DNA from: Planctomycetia bacterium
GTDB lineage: Bacteria > Planctomycetota > Phycisphaerae > UBA1845 > UTPLA1
Assembly: GCA_015200345.1 (NCBI GenBank)
Contig: CP054187.1
Coordinates: 3,270,470-3,334,469 of the forward strand
Direction of reading: 5' to 3'
Length of the DNA: 64,000 nt
Numbering within the stretch: position 1 is the first letter of the stretch; each line of letters starts with the position of its first letter. The position numbers were made by a program, and so were the translations under genes. Below the pieces are notes generated by a model that was given only the letters and a program-made list of their open reading frames with translations, searched no databases and was not told the origin of the DNA. Of the stretch, positions 24,090 through 32,395 are shown piece after piece.

Positions 24090-25336
24090 GCGACGGCTCC
24101 TTCCAGCGGCCGCGTCCCCAGCGTGAGCACGCACAGCTTGTCGCGGCGGTTGTCGTTCAGATAGCGACGAACGTCATTGATCGTCACGGCCTCGATGCGG
24201 CGGTTCTTCTCCTCGACGGGCATCGGGCGGCCGTAGTGAAACAGATCGCCGCTCAACTCGCTGACGCGGGCGCGGGTGATGTCGCCGTGGGTCTGGGACT
24301 TGGCGATGATGCCGGTCTTGGCGCGGCGCAGCTCTTCCTCGGTGACGTCTTCGCCGAGGCGGTCCACTTCGCGCAACAACGTGCGAAACGTCTGTTCGCA
24401 GCGGGCGGGGGTTGTCGACGCACCCATGAAGAGCATTCCGGCCTGACGCGGGTGCTCGTCCCAGGCGCTGACCCAATAGACGAGGCCCTGCTTTTCGCGG
24501 ACCTCGACAAACAGGCGGGAGCTCATGCCGTCGCTCAACATCGCCAGCACCAGTTGCTCGATCGGGGCGTCGGGGTGCGTCATGGACAGGCCCGGCCAGC
24601 AGATGAGGATGTGTTGCTGCTCAAGCTCCTTCATCTGGTGGCGCACGCCGGGAGAGAATTCCAATCGGTAATCGTTGTCGGGCGCCGTCGCGCCGTCGCC
24701 GAAGCCGCTGAACAACTCCTCGACCCGGTGTGCGAAACGGTCGACGTCCACTGCGCCGCCGACGGCGATCTGCATGCGCCGCGCCGAAAAAGTCCGCCGC
24801 CAGTACTCGATGAGATCGTCGCGCCGGATGGATTCGAGGGTCTCGACGGTGCCATGTTCGTGTCGTCCCAGGATGGGGCCGTAGGCGTGCGGCGCGATGA
24901 GCCGCCGCGACAGCTCGCCGGGGTCATCCTCCAGGGCGGTCAGTTCCTGTTTACCCAGATCGACCGCGACGCGGCAGAACTCCTCCGGGAACGTCGGCCG
25001 ACGGAGCATCTCGGCGTGCAGCTCCAGCGCCTGCTCGACGTATTCCGGCAGGCAGGCGCAGCGAAAAACCATCGACTCGCGCCCGACGCGCGACGACGCC
25101 TGCGCGCCGATGGCGTCGAACGCGTCGGTCAGTTGCTGCGCCGTGAAGCGCTGCGTGCCCTTGTCGATCGTCTCTTCCAGCGTACCGGCCAGTCCGAGCC
25201 GTTCGGCAGGCTCGTGGACCAGGCCCGCAAGAACGCGAATCTCGTAGGCAGCCGTTCGCCGGCCGGGCAGCGGCAGGGCCGCGAGTTCGACGCCGCAGTC
25301 CAGCGTCCGGTGAACGTAAATCTCTGGCGTAGCCAT
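24086..25336 (-). CDS. M16-family peptidase-like partner subunit (zinc motif lost, R/Y pair kept)
   Basis: This 416-residue protein is homologous to the adjacent M16 subunit over its full length. The position of HxxEH reads 'LAGTLEETIDKGT', so both zinc-binding histidines are replaced and it cannot bind zinc. It keeps the substrate-gripping Arg and Tyr in 'SRLFVEVREKQGLVYWVSAW' (R then Y seven residues later). This matches the alpha-type partner of two-subunit M16B enzymes. It starts at the ATG at 25336; the longer open frame upstream runs into the yhbY gene. It is transcribed before the catalytic subunit and overlaps it by four bases. Confidence 0.9.
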   Translation of the reverse strand: MATPEIYVHRTLDCGVELAALPLPGRRTAAYEIRVLAGLVHEPAERLGLAGTLEETIDKGTQRFTAQQLTDAFDAIGAQASSRVGRESMVFRCACLPEYVEQALELHAEMLRRPTFPEEFCRVAVDLGKQELTALEDDPGELSRRLIAPHAYGPILGRHEHGTVETLESIRRDDLIEYWRRTFSARRMQIAVGGAVDVDRFAHRVEELFSGFGDGATAPDNDYRLEFSPGVRHQMKELEQQHILICWPGLSMTHPDAPIEQLVLAMLSDGMSSRLFVEVREKQGLVYWVSAWDEHPRQAGMLFMGASTTPARCEQTFRTLLREVDRLGEDVTEEELRRAKTGIIAKSQTHGDITRARVSELSGDLFHYGRPMPVEEKNRRIEAVTINDVRRYLNDNRRDKLCVLTLGTRPLEGAVA

Positions 25337-25344
25337 CGCCCGGT

Positions 25345-25686
25345 TTATAGCGGGGAAACGGTCGACTCGCCAGACGCGGCATCCAACGAGGCATCCGATG
25401 CGCTGACTGGTGAAGCCGGCTGCTCCTGCTGCGAACGAAAGAAGATGCCGACGTGGCCGACGCGCGCGATGAATTCGCACGGCACGCGCGAGGCGATTTC
25501 CTCACCGGCGAGATCGACTTCCGCCGCGTCGTCCATTGTCATGCGAATCTTGAGAAGCTCGACGTGGTCGAAGTGCCTGCGGATCGTTTCAATCACCGCG
25601 TCATTGACGCCGGCCTTGCCGATCGTCATGCGGTGCTTGAGATGGTGGGCTTGTGTTTTCAGTGTTCGGCGTTGTGCCGGGTCCAT
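25345..25686 (-). CDS. yhbY: YhbY-type CRM-domain RNA-binding protein
   Basis: This 113-residue protein has the CRS1-YhbY (CRM) fold. 'LKTQAHHLKHRMTIGKAGVNDAVIETI' carries the G-x-x-G-type loop ('IGKAGV'), followed by 'LLKIRM' and a C-terminal 'RVGHVGIFFR', as in bacterial YhbY. These proteins associate with pre-50S ribosomal subunits. The C-terminal 25 residues are an extra low-complexity Ser/Ala tail. It ends nine bases upstream of the first M16 gene and is probably in the same transcript. Confidence 0.9.
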   Translation of the reverse strand: MDPAQRRTLKTQAHHLKHRMTIGKAGVNDAVIETIRRHFDHVELLKIRMTMDDAAEVDLAGEEIASRVPCEFIARVGHVGIFFRSQQEQPASPVSASDASLDAASGESTVSPL

Positions 25687-25758
25687 GTCTGCTCCCCTGG
25701 TGCTGGTCGTACTCCAACGGACCGAGGGTGTCGTCCGTGGGTGCGAAGGGCGGTTTGT

Positions 25759-26571
25759 TTACGGGCGGTCCGGCTGCTGCGGCTCGGGCAGGGCGAGCGG
25801 CACCGGCGCTTCCAGCGAGAACGCCCCGGTCGGAAGCGATGCATCGGCCGTCAACTCATGATAATCGCAACCGGCGATGAGACGCTGCCCGCCGGCCGCG
25901 GTCAGTTTCCACGCCCGAAGCAGGAATGAGTCCTGATCAATCCAGAGCGATAGTTCGCGTTGTGATCCGCCGAAACCCTCGGGCCGCGTGACCACATAAC
26001 AGGGTCGCCCGCCGGCCCACGCCGCGCCTTCGAGACGCCAACCGGGCCGGCCCAGGAGGCCCGTCGGTTTCAACGCGTTCTCGCCCTCGACGAACAACTC
26101 GTCCACCAGCATCGGCAGGCCGTCGGTCAACAATAGGACTGCTGTCTGAATAGGCGTTCGCGTGAACTGGCGGTGCCGCGTGAAGCGGCCCTCGCCGCCG
26201 CGATAGCTCCACCAGTCTCGCCCCAGCACGATGATCGCGTCCTCGCCGATCTGGAGCTTGCATCGTCCGGGCCGGTCCAGCGTCCACGACACTGGCACGA
26301 CGCGCGGCGACGTCTTGTGATACGCGCTTAGCACGCCGGTGGCCGTGAGCGTTCGTGCGCGGCCGTACGCCGCAGCGCAGCGGCGCAGCACGTCATCGGC
26401 CGTGACGGAGTACGACACCAGCCCCTCGTCGGGATCGCGGCGATAGGGATCGGCCGGATCGTTGCAGGCCGCAGGCAGCGTCAGCGTCAGCGTCATGAGC
26501 GCGGTGACCCATGCGGCATGGCATGGTCGGTCTGGCCGGATGCAATGGGATGGCAAAGGCGGCCGATTCAT
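25759..26571 (-). CDS. Exported (probable lipo-) protein with LolA/DUF-like beta fold
   Basis: The product of about 270 residues has a hydrophobic signal segment ending 'LPAACNDP'; the cysteine could be lipidated but the lipobox is imperfect. The mature part begins with a helix ('VTADDVLRRCAAAYGRARTLTATG') followed by alternating beta-type sequence and a 'LSLWIDQDSFLLRAWKL' segment. This layout is typical of LolA-like outer-membrane lipoprotein-sorting folds and DUF2092-type exported proteins. That assignment is by resemblance only. The start is uncertain: Met at 26571 or the first in-frame codon at 26619. It is 72 bases upstream of yhbY. Confidence 0.68.
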   Translation of the reverse strand: MNRPPLPSHCIRPDRPCHAAWVTALMTLTLTLPAACNDPADPYRRDPDEGLVSYSVTADDVLRRCAAAYGRARTLTATGVLSAYHKTSPRVVPVSWTLDRPGRCKLQIGEDAIIVLGRDWWSYRGGEGRFTRHRQFTRTPIQTAVLLLTDGLPMLVDELFVEGENALKPTGLLGRPGWRLEGAAWAGGRPCYVVTRPEGFGGSQRELSLWIDQDSFLLRAWKLTAAGGQRLIAGCDYHELTADASLPTGAFSLEAPVPLALPEPQQPDRP

Positions 26572-26776
26572 GCAGGTACGATTCGCGTGCGTCCTGCACA
26601 AGCGTCCTAGGCCGTCCATGGTTTGTTGGTCATCGTGACGGAAGCCGTCGGCGAACGCGTTATGCTAACGCCAACCGCCCATCGGGACAAATCGCCGCAG
26701 TCGTGGAGCGCGGGCTGCGAACCGGCTACACTCGCGCGGGGGGGCGTCGGGATCGCGATTGACAGGCGAGGAAGCC

Positions 26777-27337
26777 ATGGCCGGTTCCGTTGGATTATCG
26801 CGAGACAAGTACGAAGAGGTGGCGCGTCAGCTTCAGGAGTACGTGCGGGCGCGGTTTGAGGATGCGATCGTGCAGATCGGCGAGGGGCTGCATTATCGCG
26901 GTACGAATGTCGTAATCACGTCGAAGGCTTTCGCGGGCCAGTTGCCGGAGCAGCGATACGGTCTGGTGCTGCGCACGATCCCCGAAGCGTTCTTCAAGAA
27001 ATACTTGCGCGGGGGTGTGGTCTGGTTTGAATTGGCGCCCGGTGAAAGCGGCAAGGACTACATGCGCATGCCGCGGTCGGAGGACGTGGCGGCGCGATCG
27101 GCCGACGTGCTGGCGCGGATGAAAAAGTCTGGCGTCTTGAAACAACTGGAGCAGGCCGTGGCGCAGGCCAAGGGAGCGCTTAGCGCCGTCCGGCTGGATT
27201 TGGCGCGGGAATGCATGGACGCGGCGGGGTGGAGCCCCGACGAGGTGCAGGAGGGTAGCCTCGTGCTGATCGGTCGTGGATCGCTCTGCGATGCGGATTT
27301 ACCGCGGGTGTTGTGCGCGCTGGCGGACGATGAATAA
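26777..27337 (+). CDS. Conserved-looking cytoplasmic protein of unknown function
   Basis: This 186-residue hydrophilic protein has no signal peptide or membrane segment. It contains 'YEEVARQLQEYVRARFEDAIVQIGEGLHYRGTNVVITSKAFAGQ' type alternating helix and strand, and a C-terminal 'GSLVLIGRGSLCDADL'. No catalytic motif or family was recognised. The ATG at 26777 has a GAGGAAG site; a TTG at 26759 would add six residues. A TACACT box lies about 50 bases upstream. It is convergent with the small secreted protein genes. Confidence 0.7.
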   Translation: MAGSVGLSRDKYEEVARQLQEYVRARFEDAIVQIGEGLHYRGTNVVITSKAFAGQLPEQRYGLVLRTIPEAFFKKYLRGGVVWFELAPGESGKDYMRMPRSEDVAARSADVLARMKKSGVLKQLEQAVAQAKGALSAVRLDLARECMDAAGWSPDEVQEGSLVLIGRGSLCDADLPRVLCALADDE

Positions 27338-27357
27338 CCCGCGGGGCGGCCGGCAGG

Positions 27358-27612
27358 TCAGATTCCGCCGCCGCCGGTTCCGCCGGTTCCGCCGATTCCG
27401 TTCAGGTTCCCACCGGAGATGAGCAGGCGAATCGGCAGCAGGGCGATGCCTTCCAGCACGCTGTAATAGGTGGAAGGCAGCGCGTTGACCGTGTTGGCGG
27501 CCGTTCGGTTGATGGCGGTTTGGCACCAGCCGATGCTCTGAAAGAGCGGCGCGGCGGCGATCAGGACGGTAATACGCCGGACCAGTTTTGCGCGGCGGGG
27601 CGTCATCTTCAT
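27358..27612 (-). CDS. Tiny secreted protein with Gly-rich tail (pair member 1)
   Basis: This 84-residue product begins with a basic n-region ('KMTPRRAKLVRR') and a hydrophobic signal ('ITVLIAAAPLFQSIGWC'). A short helical segment and a C-terminal Gly-rich tail ('NLNGIGGTGGTGGGG') follow. A GAGGTG site precedes the ATG. The signal ends in a 'Q-S-I-G-W-C' pattern echoed by the next gene (Q-T-T-G-T-C), and both have a similar helical body, suggesting paralogy. Function is unknown. The cysteine could be lipidated, but the context is not a classical lipobox. Confidence 0.6.
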   Translation of the reverse strand: MKMTPRRAKLVRRITVLIAAAPLFQSIGWCQTAINRTAANTVNALPSTYYSVLEGIALLPIRLLISGGNLNGIGGTGGTGGGGI

Positions 27613-27652
27613 GGGGTGTTCACCTCATCGGGGCGATTGCGCCGGGCGCGAA

Positions 27653-27901
27653 TCACCGTTGGAAGAATGGCTGGCGATTTCCACCCAGCAGAATTTGGAT
27701 GACGTCCGACGACGGAAAGCTGGTCAGGAGCGTTTGCTGGATCGAACCGACGACGACGCTGAAGGTGGCGCTGGCGATCTGCTGGCCGATCAGGTTCGGA
27801 ATCGTGCTCAAATCGCAGGTGCCGGTAGTCTGACACAGCGGCAGCATGGCCGCCGCGACGAGGATTTTCTTCCGCCAGCGATACAGTTTCATCTTCGTCA
27901 T
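27653..27901 (-). CDS. Tiny secreted protein (pair member 2)
   Basis: This 82-residue product has a basic n-region ('KMKLYRWRKK'), a hydrophobic signal ('ILVAAAMLPLCQTTGTC') and a helical body of about 55 residues ('IASATFSVVVGSIQQTLLTSF'). A GGGGAGGT site lies about nine bases before the ATG. It resembles the neighbouring 84-residue protein in size, signal layout, the Q-T-x-G-x-C junction and a terminal 'ILLGGN' versus 'LLISGGN' segment. It is the first gene of a two-gene unit. The function is unknown. Confidence 0.6.
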   Translation of the reverse strand: MTKMKLYRWRKKILVAAAMLPLCQTTGTCDLSTIPNLIGQQIASATFSVVVGSIQQTLLTSFPSSDVIQILLGGNRQPFFQR

Positions 27902-28133
27902 GCTTGTATTACCTCCCCGGGCTGCGGCAACCATACAAGAACGCCGCATCAGGTTGACGCGAGTGGTTCCTTGGGGGTCTTGCGGCTCGCATCGTGCGTT
28001 AGCATACCGACGCACGCCCGGTCCGGCAAATCGCGAGCCATGCAGGAGATTCATCGGTCGGTTGCCGCCTAAGGCCTTAATGAAGCGTAGGTTACGTGTT
28101 GATCGGCGGGTTGGGTCCGCCGTTGGGCATGAG

Positions 28134-28139
28134 TAGAAT
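28134..28139 (+). promoter_or_regulatory. Putative -10 box (TAGAAT) giving leaderless mutY
   Basis: TAGAAT ends six bases before the mutY ATG at 28146, so +1 would be the A of the start codon. No Shine-Dalgarno site lies between them, and no clear -35 is visible. Confidence 0.35.
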
Positions 28140-28145
28140 CACCCC

Positions 28146-29267
28146 ATGACGCGTGCGGACCCCGGGAAACTTCCAACCATAGCCCGTCGGATGCTCGCTT
28201 GGTATGACCGGCACCGGCGGGACCTCCCCTGGCGGAGGACGCGCGATCCGTACGCCGTCTGGTTGAGCGAGATCATGCTCCAGCAGACGCAGGTCGCGAC
28301 GGCGATTCCCTATTACGAGCGTTTCCTTCGGCGATTTCCGATCGTGCGTGCACTGGCGAAAGCGCCGATTGGGGAGGTGCTCAAGCTCTGGGCCGGTCTG
28401 GGTTATTACTCCCGGGCGCGGAACCTGCATCGGGCGGCGAAGATTGTGGCGAATGACTTGAACGGCGAGTTTCCCCGGACCGTGGACGGCCTCCGCGCGT
28501 TGCCGGGAATCGGTCGCTACACGGCCGGGGCGATCGCGTCGATTGCATTCGGCGCGCGGGCGGCGGTCGTGGATGGCAACGTGACGCGTGTGCTGGCGAG
28601 GCTGTTCGATCTCTCGTCGGATGTCAGGGAGCGACACACCCAGGATCGGATCTGGAATCTCGCGACGTCGTTGCTGCCGGCTCGGCGGTGCGGGGATTTC
28701 AACCAGGCGTTGATGGAACTGGGGGCGACGGTCTGCACGCCTGCGGCGACGGCGCAATGCGGCGAATGCCCGGTGGCGCGATGGTGCATGGCGCGGCGAG
28801 CGGGGACCGTCGCGGATCGGCCGGTCAAGGGCGGACGCGCGAAAGTGAAGCACGAGACGCATGTCGTCGCCGCGATTCGGCGGGGCGAGCGTTACCTGTT
28901 CGTGCGAAGGCCGCAGGAGGGACTTTGGGGCGGGCTTTGGGAGCTGCCCAGCGCCGTGGCGAGTGGGCGGTCCATCGAATCCGCGTTGCGGTCGCTGACC
29001 CGGGAAGCGATGGCGGCGCGGTCGCGCGCGCAGAGATTCTGCGATTTTGAACACGTGCTTTCACACCGGCGTATTCGGATGATCGGCTACGAATTCGCTG
29101 CGCCGGCGGGTGCGGGGCGTGAGCGAGGTGGCGCGTGCCGATGGGTGGCGCTGCGTGACGCACGGGCACTGGGATTGTCGCGTGCCATGCAACGAGTGGT
29201 CGAATCGCTCGAGGAACATGGCCGCCAAAGGCCGCGGCCATGCCGCCCAAAGTTGAAGCCGCCATGA
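28146..29267 (+). CDS. mutY: A/G-specific adenine glycosylase MutY
   Basis: MutY removes adenine mispaired with 8-oxoguanine. The 373-residue protein has the helix-hairpin-helix glycosylase core with catalytic Glu42 ('LSEIMLQQTQV') and Asp143 ('VVDGNVTRVL'), the HhH loop 'LPGIGRYTAGAI', and a C-terminal NUDIX-like 8-oxoG recognition domain ('VRRPQEGLWGGLWELPS'). The iron-sulphur ligands are Cys197, Cys205, Cys208 and Cys214. The spacing is C-X7-C-X2-C-X5-C, one residue longer than the usual X6 in the first loop. The final about 15 residues are low-complexity. The start appears leaderless. Confidence 0.94.
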   Translation: MTRADPGKLPTIARRMLAWYDRHRRDLPWRRTRDPYAVWLSEIMLQQTQVATAIPYYERFLRRFPIVRALAKAPIGEVLKLWAGLGYYSRARNLHRAAKIVANDLNGEFPRTVDGLRALPGIGRYTAGAIASIAFGARAAVVDGNVTRVLARLFDLSSDVRERHTQDRIWNLATSLLPARRCGDFNQALMELGATVCTPAATAQCGECPVARWCMARRAGTVADRPVKGGRAKVKHETHVVAAIRRGERYLFVRRPQEGLWGGLWELPSAVASGRSIESALRSLTREAMAARSRAQRFCDFEHVLSHRRIRMIGYEFAAPAGAGRERGGACRWVALRDARALGLSRAMQRVVESLEEHGRQRPRPCRPKLKPP

Positions 29268-29450
29268 ACATTCACCCGTGGCACAGGCGTCTCGCCAGTG
29301 ATGCACCCGCCGCGGCAGGTGCCACACCCTGTGGATCATTCTGCGGCTCTACTTGGCAGGTCACCCTGATTTCCTTGTGCGATCCACTCACTCGCCCGTC
29401 GCGCGGCGATAATTTGTGACGGTCCGGTCGCTTCGATATAGTGCGGCGGC

Positions 29451-31088
29451 ATGTCGACGGAGAATCGATACCTCGGGTCGGCCAAGCTCATCGCCGCGTG
29501 CACGCTGCTCTCGCGTGTCACTGGTCTGGCACGCGATATCATCGTCAATCGCGCCTTCGGGCAGAGCTGGGTTCAGGATGCGTTCAACTACGGCTTTCTC
29601 GTGCCCAACTTGTTTCGCCGGCTCTTCGGCGAGGGCGCGCTCTCGGCCGTCTTCGTGCCGGTCTTTACCGAGACGCTGGACCAGCGCGGGCGCCCGGCGG
29701 CGTGGCTGCTGCTGGGGCGCGTCGCCGGGTTGATGACGCTCGCGCTCACCGTGTTGACCGTCTTGCTGGAGATCGTGGCGCTGGCGGTCTGGCAGTTCGC
29801 GCCTGGCGGGCCGATGCGCGCGCTGCAAGCCGGGCTGACGGCCGTCATGCTGCCGTTCATGATCAGCGTCTGCCTGCTGGCGCTCTTCGCGAGCATCCTG
29901 AACTGCATTCAGCATTTCACCGTCCCCGCGCTGCTGCCGATCGTGCTGAACCTTTTCATGATCGCCGGCGTGGAGGCGATCGGCCCGCTGATGGGCGAAG
30001 CGCCGGAGCAGCGCGTCTATGGCGTGGCCATCTCCGTGCTGCTGGCGGCTGTTGTGCAACTGGCGATCATTTTTCCCGTGCTGCGGCGGCTGGGCGTGAC
30101 GTGGCGTTTCTCGCTGGATACGCACGATCCGGAACTGCGCCGCATCCTGCGCAGCTTCGTGCCGATTGTTCTGGGGCAGGGCGTCTTGCTGCTTAGCGTT
30201 TTCCTCGATGCGCAAATCTGTACGTTTCTGACGCGCGGGCCGGCCACGCCCGATTCGTTCTCCTTTCTCGGCCGCACGATTGCCTATCCGCTGACGGACG
30301 GCGCGCTGTCGGCCATCAACAATGCCCAGCGGTTGTATCAGTTCCCGCTCGGCGTGCTGGCGATCTCGCTGGCGACGGCCGCGTTTCCGATGTTCAGCCT
30401 GTACGCGAGCCGGCAGGACTATCCCGGTCTCCGCGCGACGCTCGGCCAGTCGATGCGCGTCGCCATCTTCGAGGGGCTGCCCTGCGGCGTGGCGCTGTTC
30501 ATCCTCGCCGAGCCGATCATTCGATTGCTCTTTCAATATGGCCGCTACGACGCCGAGGCGACGGCCCGCGCGGCCTACGCGCTCAAGTGGTACGCCCTGG
30601 GCATGCCGGCGTATTGCTGCCAGCACATTGTCCTGCGCGGGTTTTACAGCCTGCGCGACACGCTGACGCCGATGTGGATCAGTTGTGCCCTGGTGACCGT
30701 CAACCTCGTGCTGGTGCTGTCACTTTTGTGGCATCCCGGCATTCGTGAGGCGGCGTTCGGCCTCGGCACGGCGGTCTCGGCCACGCTTCACGTCGCGGTG
30801 TCGGTCTGGCTGCTGCGGCGGAAGATGCAGGGCCGAATCGGCGCGCGAATTCTCATGGCATCGACCCTGCGGACGGCGCTGGCGGCGGGGCTGGCGGGAG
30901 TAGCCGCCTGGGCGGTCAATCGCTGGACGGGAAGCGTCGATCTGTCGGGCATGGGGCGATTGGTTTCGCGCGGGGTGCAGGTGTTCGTTCCGCTGGGTGC
31001 GGCGGTCGCCGCGTACCTGCTGGCGGCGGCGCTGCTTCGCATGGAAGAACTTCGTCTGCTCCTGCCACGCCGACGAAGCCCCGCATGA
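29451..31088 (+). CDS. murJ: Lipid II flippase MurJ
   Basis: MurJ flips lipid II across the inner membrane for peptidoglycan synthesis. The 545-residue protein has about 14 transmembrane helices of the MVF/MOP superfamily. The family signatures are present: 'LLSRVTGLARDIIVNRAFG' near the N-terminus and 'NLFRRLFGEGALSAVFVPVF' in the first cytoplasmic loop, with 'LFQYGRYDAEAT' later. A TATAGT box lies eight bases before the ATG, with no Shine-Dalgarno site, so the leader may be very short. Its presence implies a peptidoglycan-based wall. Confidence 0.95.
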   Translation: MSTENRYLGSAKLIAACTLLSRVTGLARDIIVNRAFGQSWVQDAFNYGFLVPNLFRRLFGEGALSAVFVPVFTETLDQRGRPAAWLLLGRVAGLMTLALTVLTVLLEIVALAVWQFAPGGPMRALQAGLTAVMLPFMISVCLLALFASILNCIQHFTVPALLPIVLNLFMIAGVEAIGPLMGEAPEQRVYGVAISVLLAAVVQLAIIFPVLRRLGVTWRFSLDTHDPELRRILRSFVPIVLGQGVLLLSVFLDAQICTFLTRGPATPDSFSFLGRTIAYPLTDGALSAINNAQRLYQFPLGVLAISLATAAFPMFSLYASRQDYPGLRATLGQSMRVAIFEGLPCGVALFILAEPIIRLLFQYGRYDAEATARAAYALKWYALGMPAYCCQHIVLRGFYSLRDTLTPMWISCALVTVNLVLVLSLLWHPGIREAAFGLGTAVSATLHVAVSVWLLRRKMQGRIGARILMASTLRTALAAGLAGVAAWAVNRWTGSVDLSGMGRLVSRGVQVFVPLGAAVAAYLLAAALLRMEELRLLLPRRRSPA

Positions 31089-31094
31089 ATCCGG

Positions 31095-31100
31095 TATAAT
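31095..31100 (+). promoter_or_regulatory. Putative -10 box (TATAAT) upstream of pilT
   Basis: A perfect TATAAT lies just after the murJ stop codon. Initiation near 31107 would leave a short leader containing GGGGAG at 31117-31122, correctly spaced for the GTG at 31130. No good -35 was seen. Confidence 0.4.
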
Positions 31101-31129
31101 TCCCAGACACCGCCATGGGGAGCCATCTT

Positions 31130-32233
31130 GTGGAACTTGCCCAGCTCTTGAAATTCGCGATCGACAACAAATCCTCGGACCTGCACCTTCAGGCCGGCTC
31201 GGCGCCGATGATGCGCATCAACGGCATCGCCCGCTTTGTGCAAGGCGCGACGTTGACCGACGCGCAGGTGCGCAACTTGTTGATGGAGATTTTGCCGCCC
31301 TCGCGGAAGGCCGATCTGGATCGTGACTTGATTCAGGGGATCGATTTCTCGTATTCACATGCCGATCTGGGCCGCTTCCGGTGCAGCGCCTTTCAGCATC
31401 TCAACGGCTGCGGCGTGGTCCTGCGCGTCATTCAGGGAAAGATTCCATCGTTCGAGGACTTGATGCTGCCGCCGGTCATTCACGACATCGCCCGTTCCCA
31501 GCGCGGACTCACGCTGCTCACCGGCACGACCGGCAGCGGCAAGAGCACCACGCTCGCCAGCATGATCGATCTGATCAACGAAACCTACCGCTGCAAAATC
31601 GTCACGATTGAAGATCCGATCGAATACGTGCACACCAACAAAAAGGCGATGGTCTCGCAGATCGAGCTGGGCACGGATACGCCGTCGTTCGACCAGGCGC
31701 TGCGTCAGGCCCTGCGGCAGGATCCGGACGTGATCCTCGTCGGCGAGTTGCGCGACGTGGAGACGCTGAAGATCGCGCTGCGCGCGGCCGACACGGGTCA
31801 CCAGGTCTTCTCGACGCTGCACAGCTCCAATGCGGCGCAGACGATCGAGCGCATCATCGCCATGTTCCCCGCCGACGAGCATTCGATTCTGCTCTCGCAA
31901 CTGGCGACGAACGTGGAGGCGATCATCTCGCAGCGGCTGGTGACGACGACGGCGGGCGGTCGGCGTCCGGCGGTGGAAGTGCTTCGCGGCAGCGCGGTGA
32001 CGGAGAAGTTCATTTTCGAACGGCGGCTGGGGGAACTGCTGACGTACATCGAAACGGGCGAGTCGGGCATGCAGAGCTTCGACCAGCACCTGCTGAAGAT
32101 GTACCAGGAGAAAGCCATCAGCGGCACCGAGGCGATGCGCTGGGCGACGAACCCCGAGATGATGGGCATGGCCCTGCGCGGCATCCGGCGCATCGGCAGC
32201 GGCGGTGAAGTGGTCATGCTCGAAAAAGCCTAG
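31130..32233 (+). CDS. pilT: Twitching-motility/pilus-retraction ATPase PilT
   Basis: PilT is the hexameric ATPase that depolymerises type IV pili. An N-terminal PAS-like domain ('ASDLHLQAGSAPMMRING' region, here 'SSDLHLQAG') is followed by the RecA-like domain. That domain has Walker A 'GTTGSGKST', the Asp box 'TIEDPIEYVH', Walker B 'DVILVGELRD' and the His box 'FSTLHSS'. The AIRNLIRE-type retraction motif is not obvious in its usual form. I favour the GTG at 31130, which has a GGGGAG seven bases upstream; the ATG at 31115 adds five residues and lacks a site. No pilB or pilC is adjacent. Confidence 0.94.
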   Translation: MELAQLLKFAIDNKSSDLHLQAGSAPMMRINGIARFVQGATLTDAQVRNLLMEILPPSRKADLDRDLIQGIDFSYSHADLGRFRCSAFQHLNGCGVVLRVIQGKIPSFEDLMLPPVIHDIARSQRGLTLLTGTTGSGKSTTLASMIDLINETYRCKIVTIEDPIEYVHTNKKAMVSQIELGTDTPSFDQALRQALRQDPDVILVGELRDVETLKIALRAADTGHQVFSTLHSSNAAQTIERIIAMFPADEHSILLSQLATNVEAIISQRLVTTTAGGRRPAVEVLRGSAVTEKFIFERRLGELLTYIETGESGMQSFDQHLLKMYQEKAISGTEAMRWATNPEMMGMALRGIRRIGSGGEVVMLEKA

Positions 32234-32364
32234 AACCGGTTTCAAAATTCCTCTCCCCCTTGGGGGAGAGGTCGGGTGAGGGGGAAAAGTGGTTCAAACG
32301 AATTGATTCACCCTCACCCCGACCCTCTCCCTGGAAGGGAGAGGGAGGTTTTGAGACAGCTTGT
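32233..32364 (+). repeat. Structured intergenic repeat element, copy A
   Basis: This 132-base element has complementary ends (GGTTTCAAAA … TTTTGAGAC) and two internal perfect hairpins: CCTCTCCCCC-TT-GGGGGAGAGG (32250-32271) and CCCTCTCCCT-GGA-AGGGAGAGGG (32323-32345). The stretch between them is itself self-complementary (GTCGGGTGAGGG versus CCCTCACCCCGAC), so the whole can fold as a cross. A near-identical inverted copy lies at 43206-43339. It sits between the convergent pilT and asnB-like genes, begins at the pilT stop, and could also end both transcripts. Its structure resembles REP/MITE-type elements. Confidence 0.85.
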
Positions 32365-32395
32365 AGCGCAGCACGGTTGTTTCGTACCGCGAAAT

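Noticed and set aside
29388..30626. 412-codon minus-strand open frame over murJ
   Set aside because: Antisense shadow of MurJ with repeated Arg/Gln/His; no homology signals.
32233..32364. CRISPR array or riboswitch
   Set aside because: There are only hairpins and one distant inverted copy, with no regularly spaced repeats or spacers, and it lies after a stop between convergent genes.
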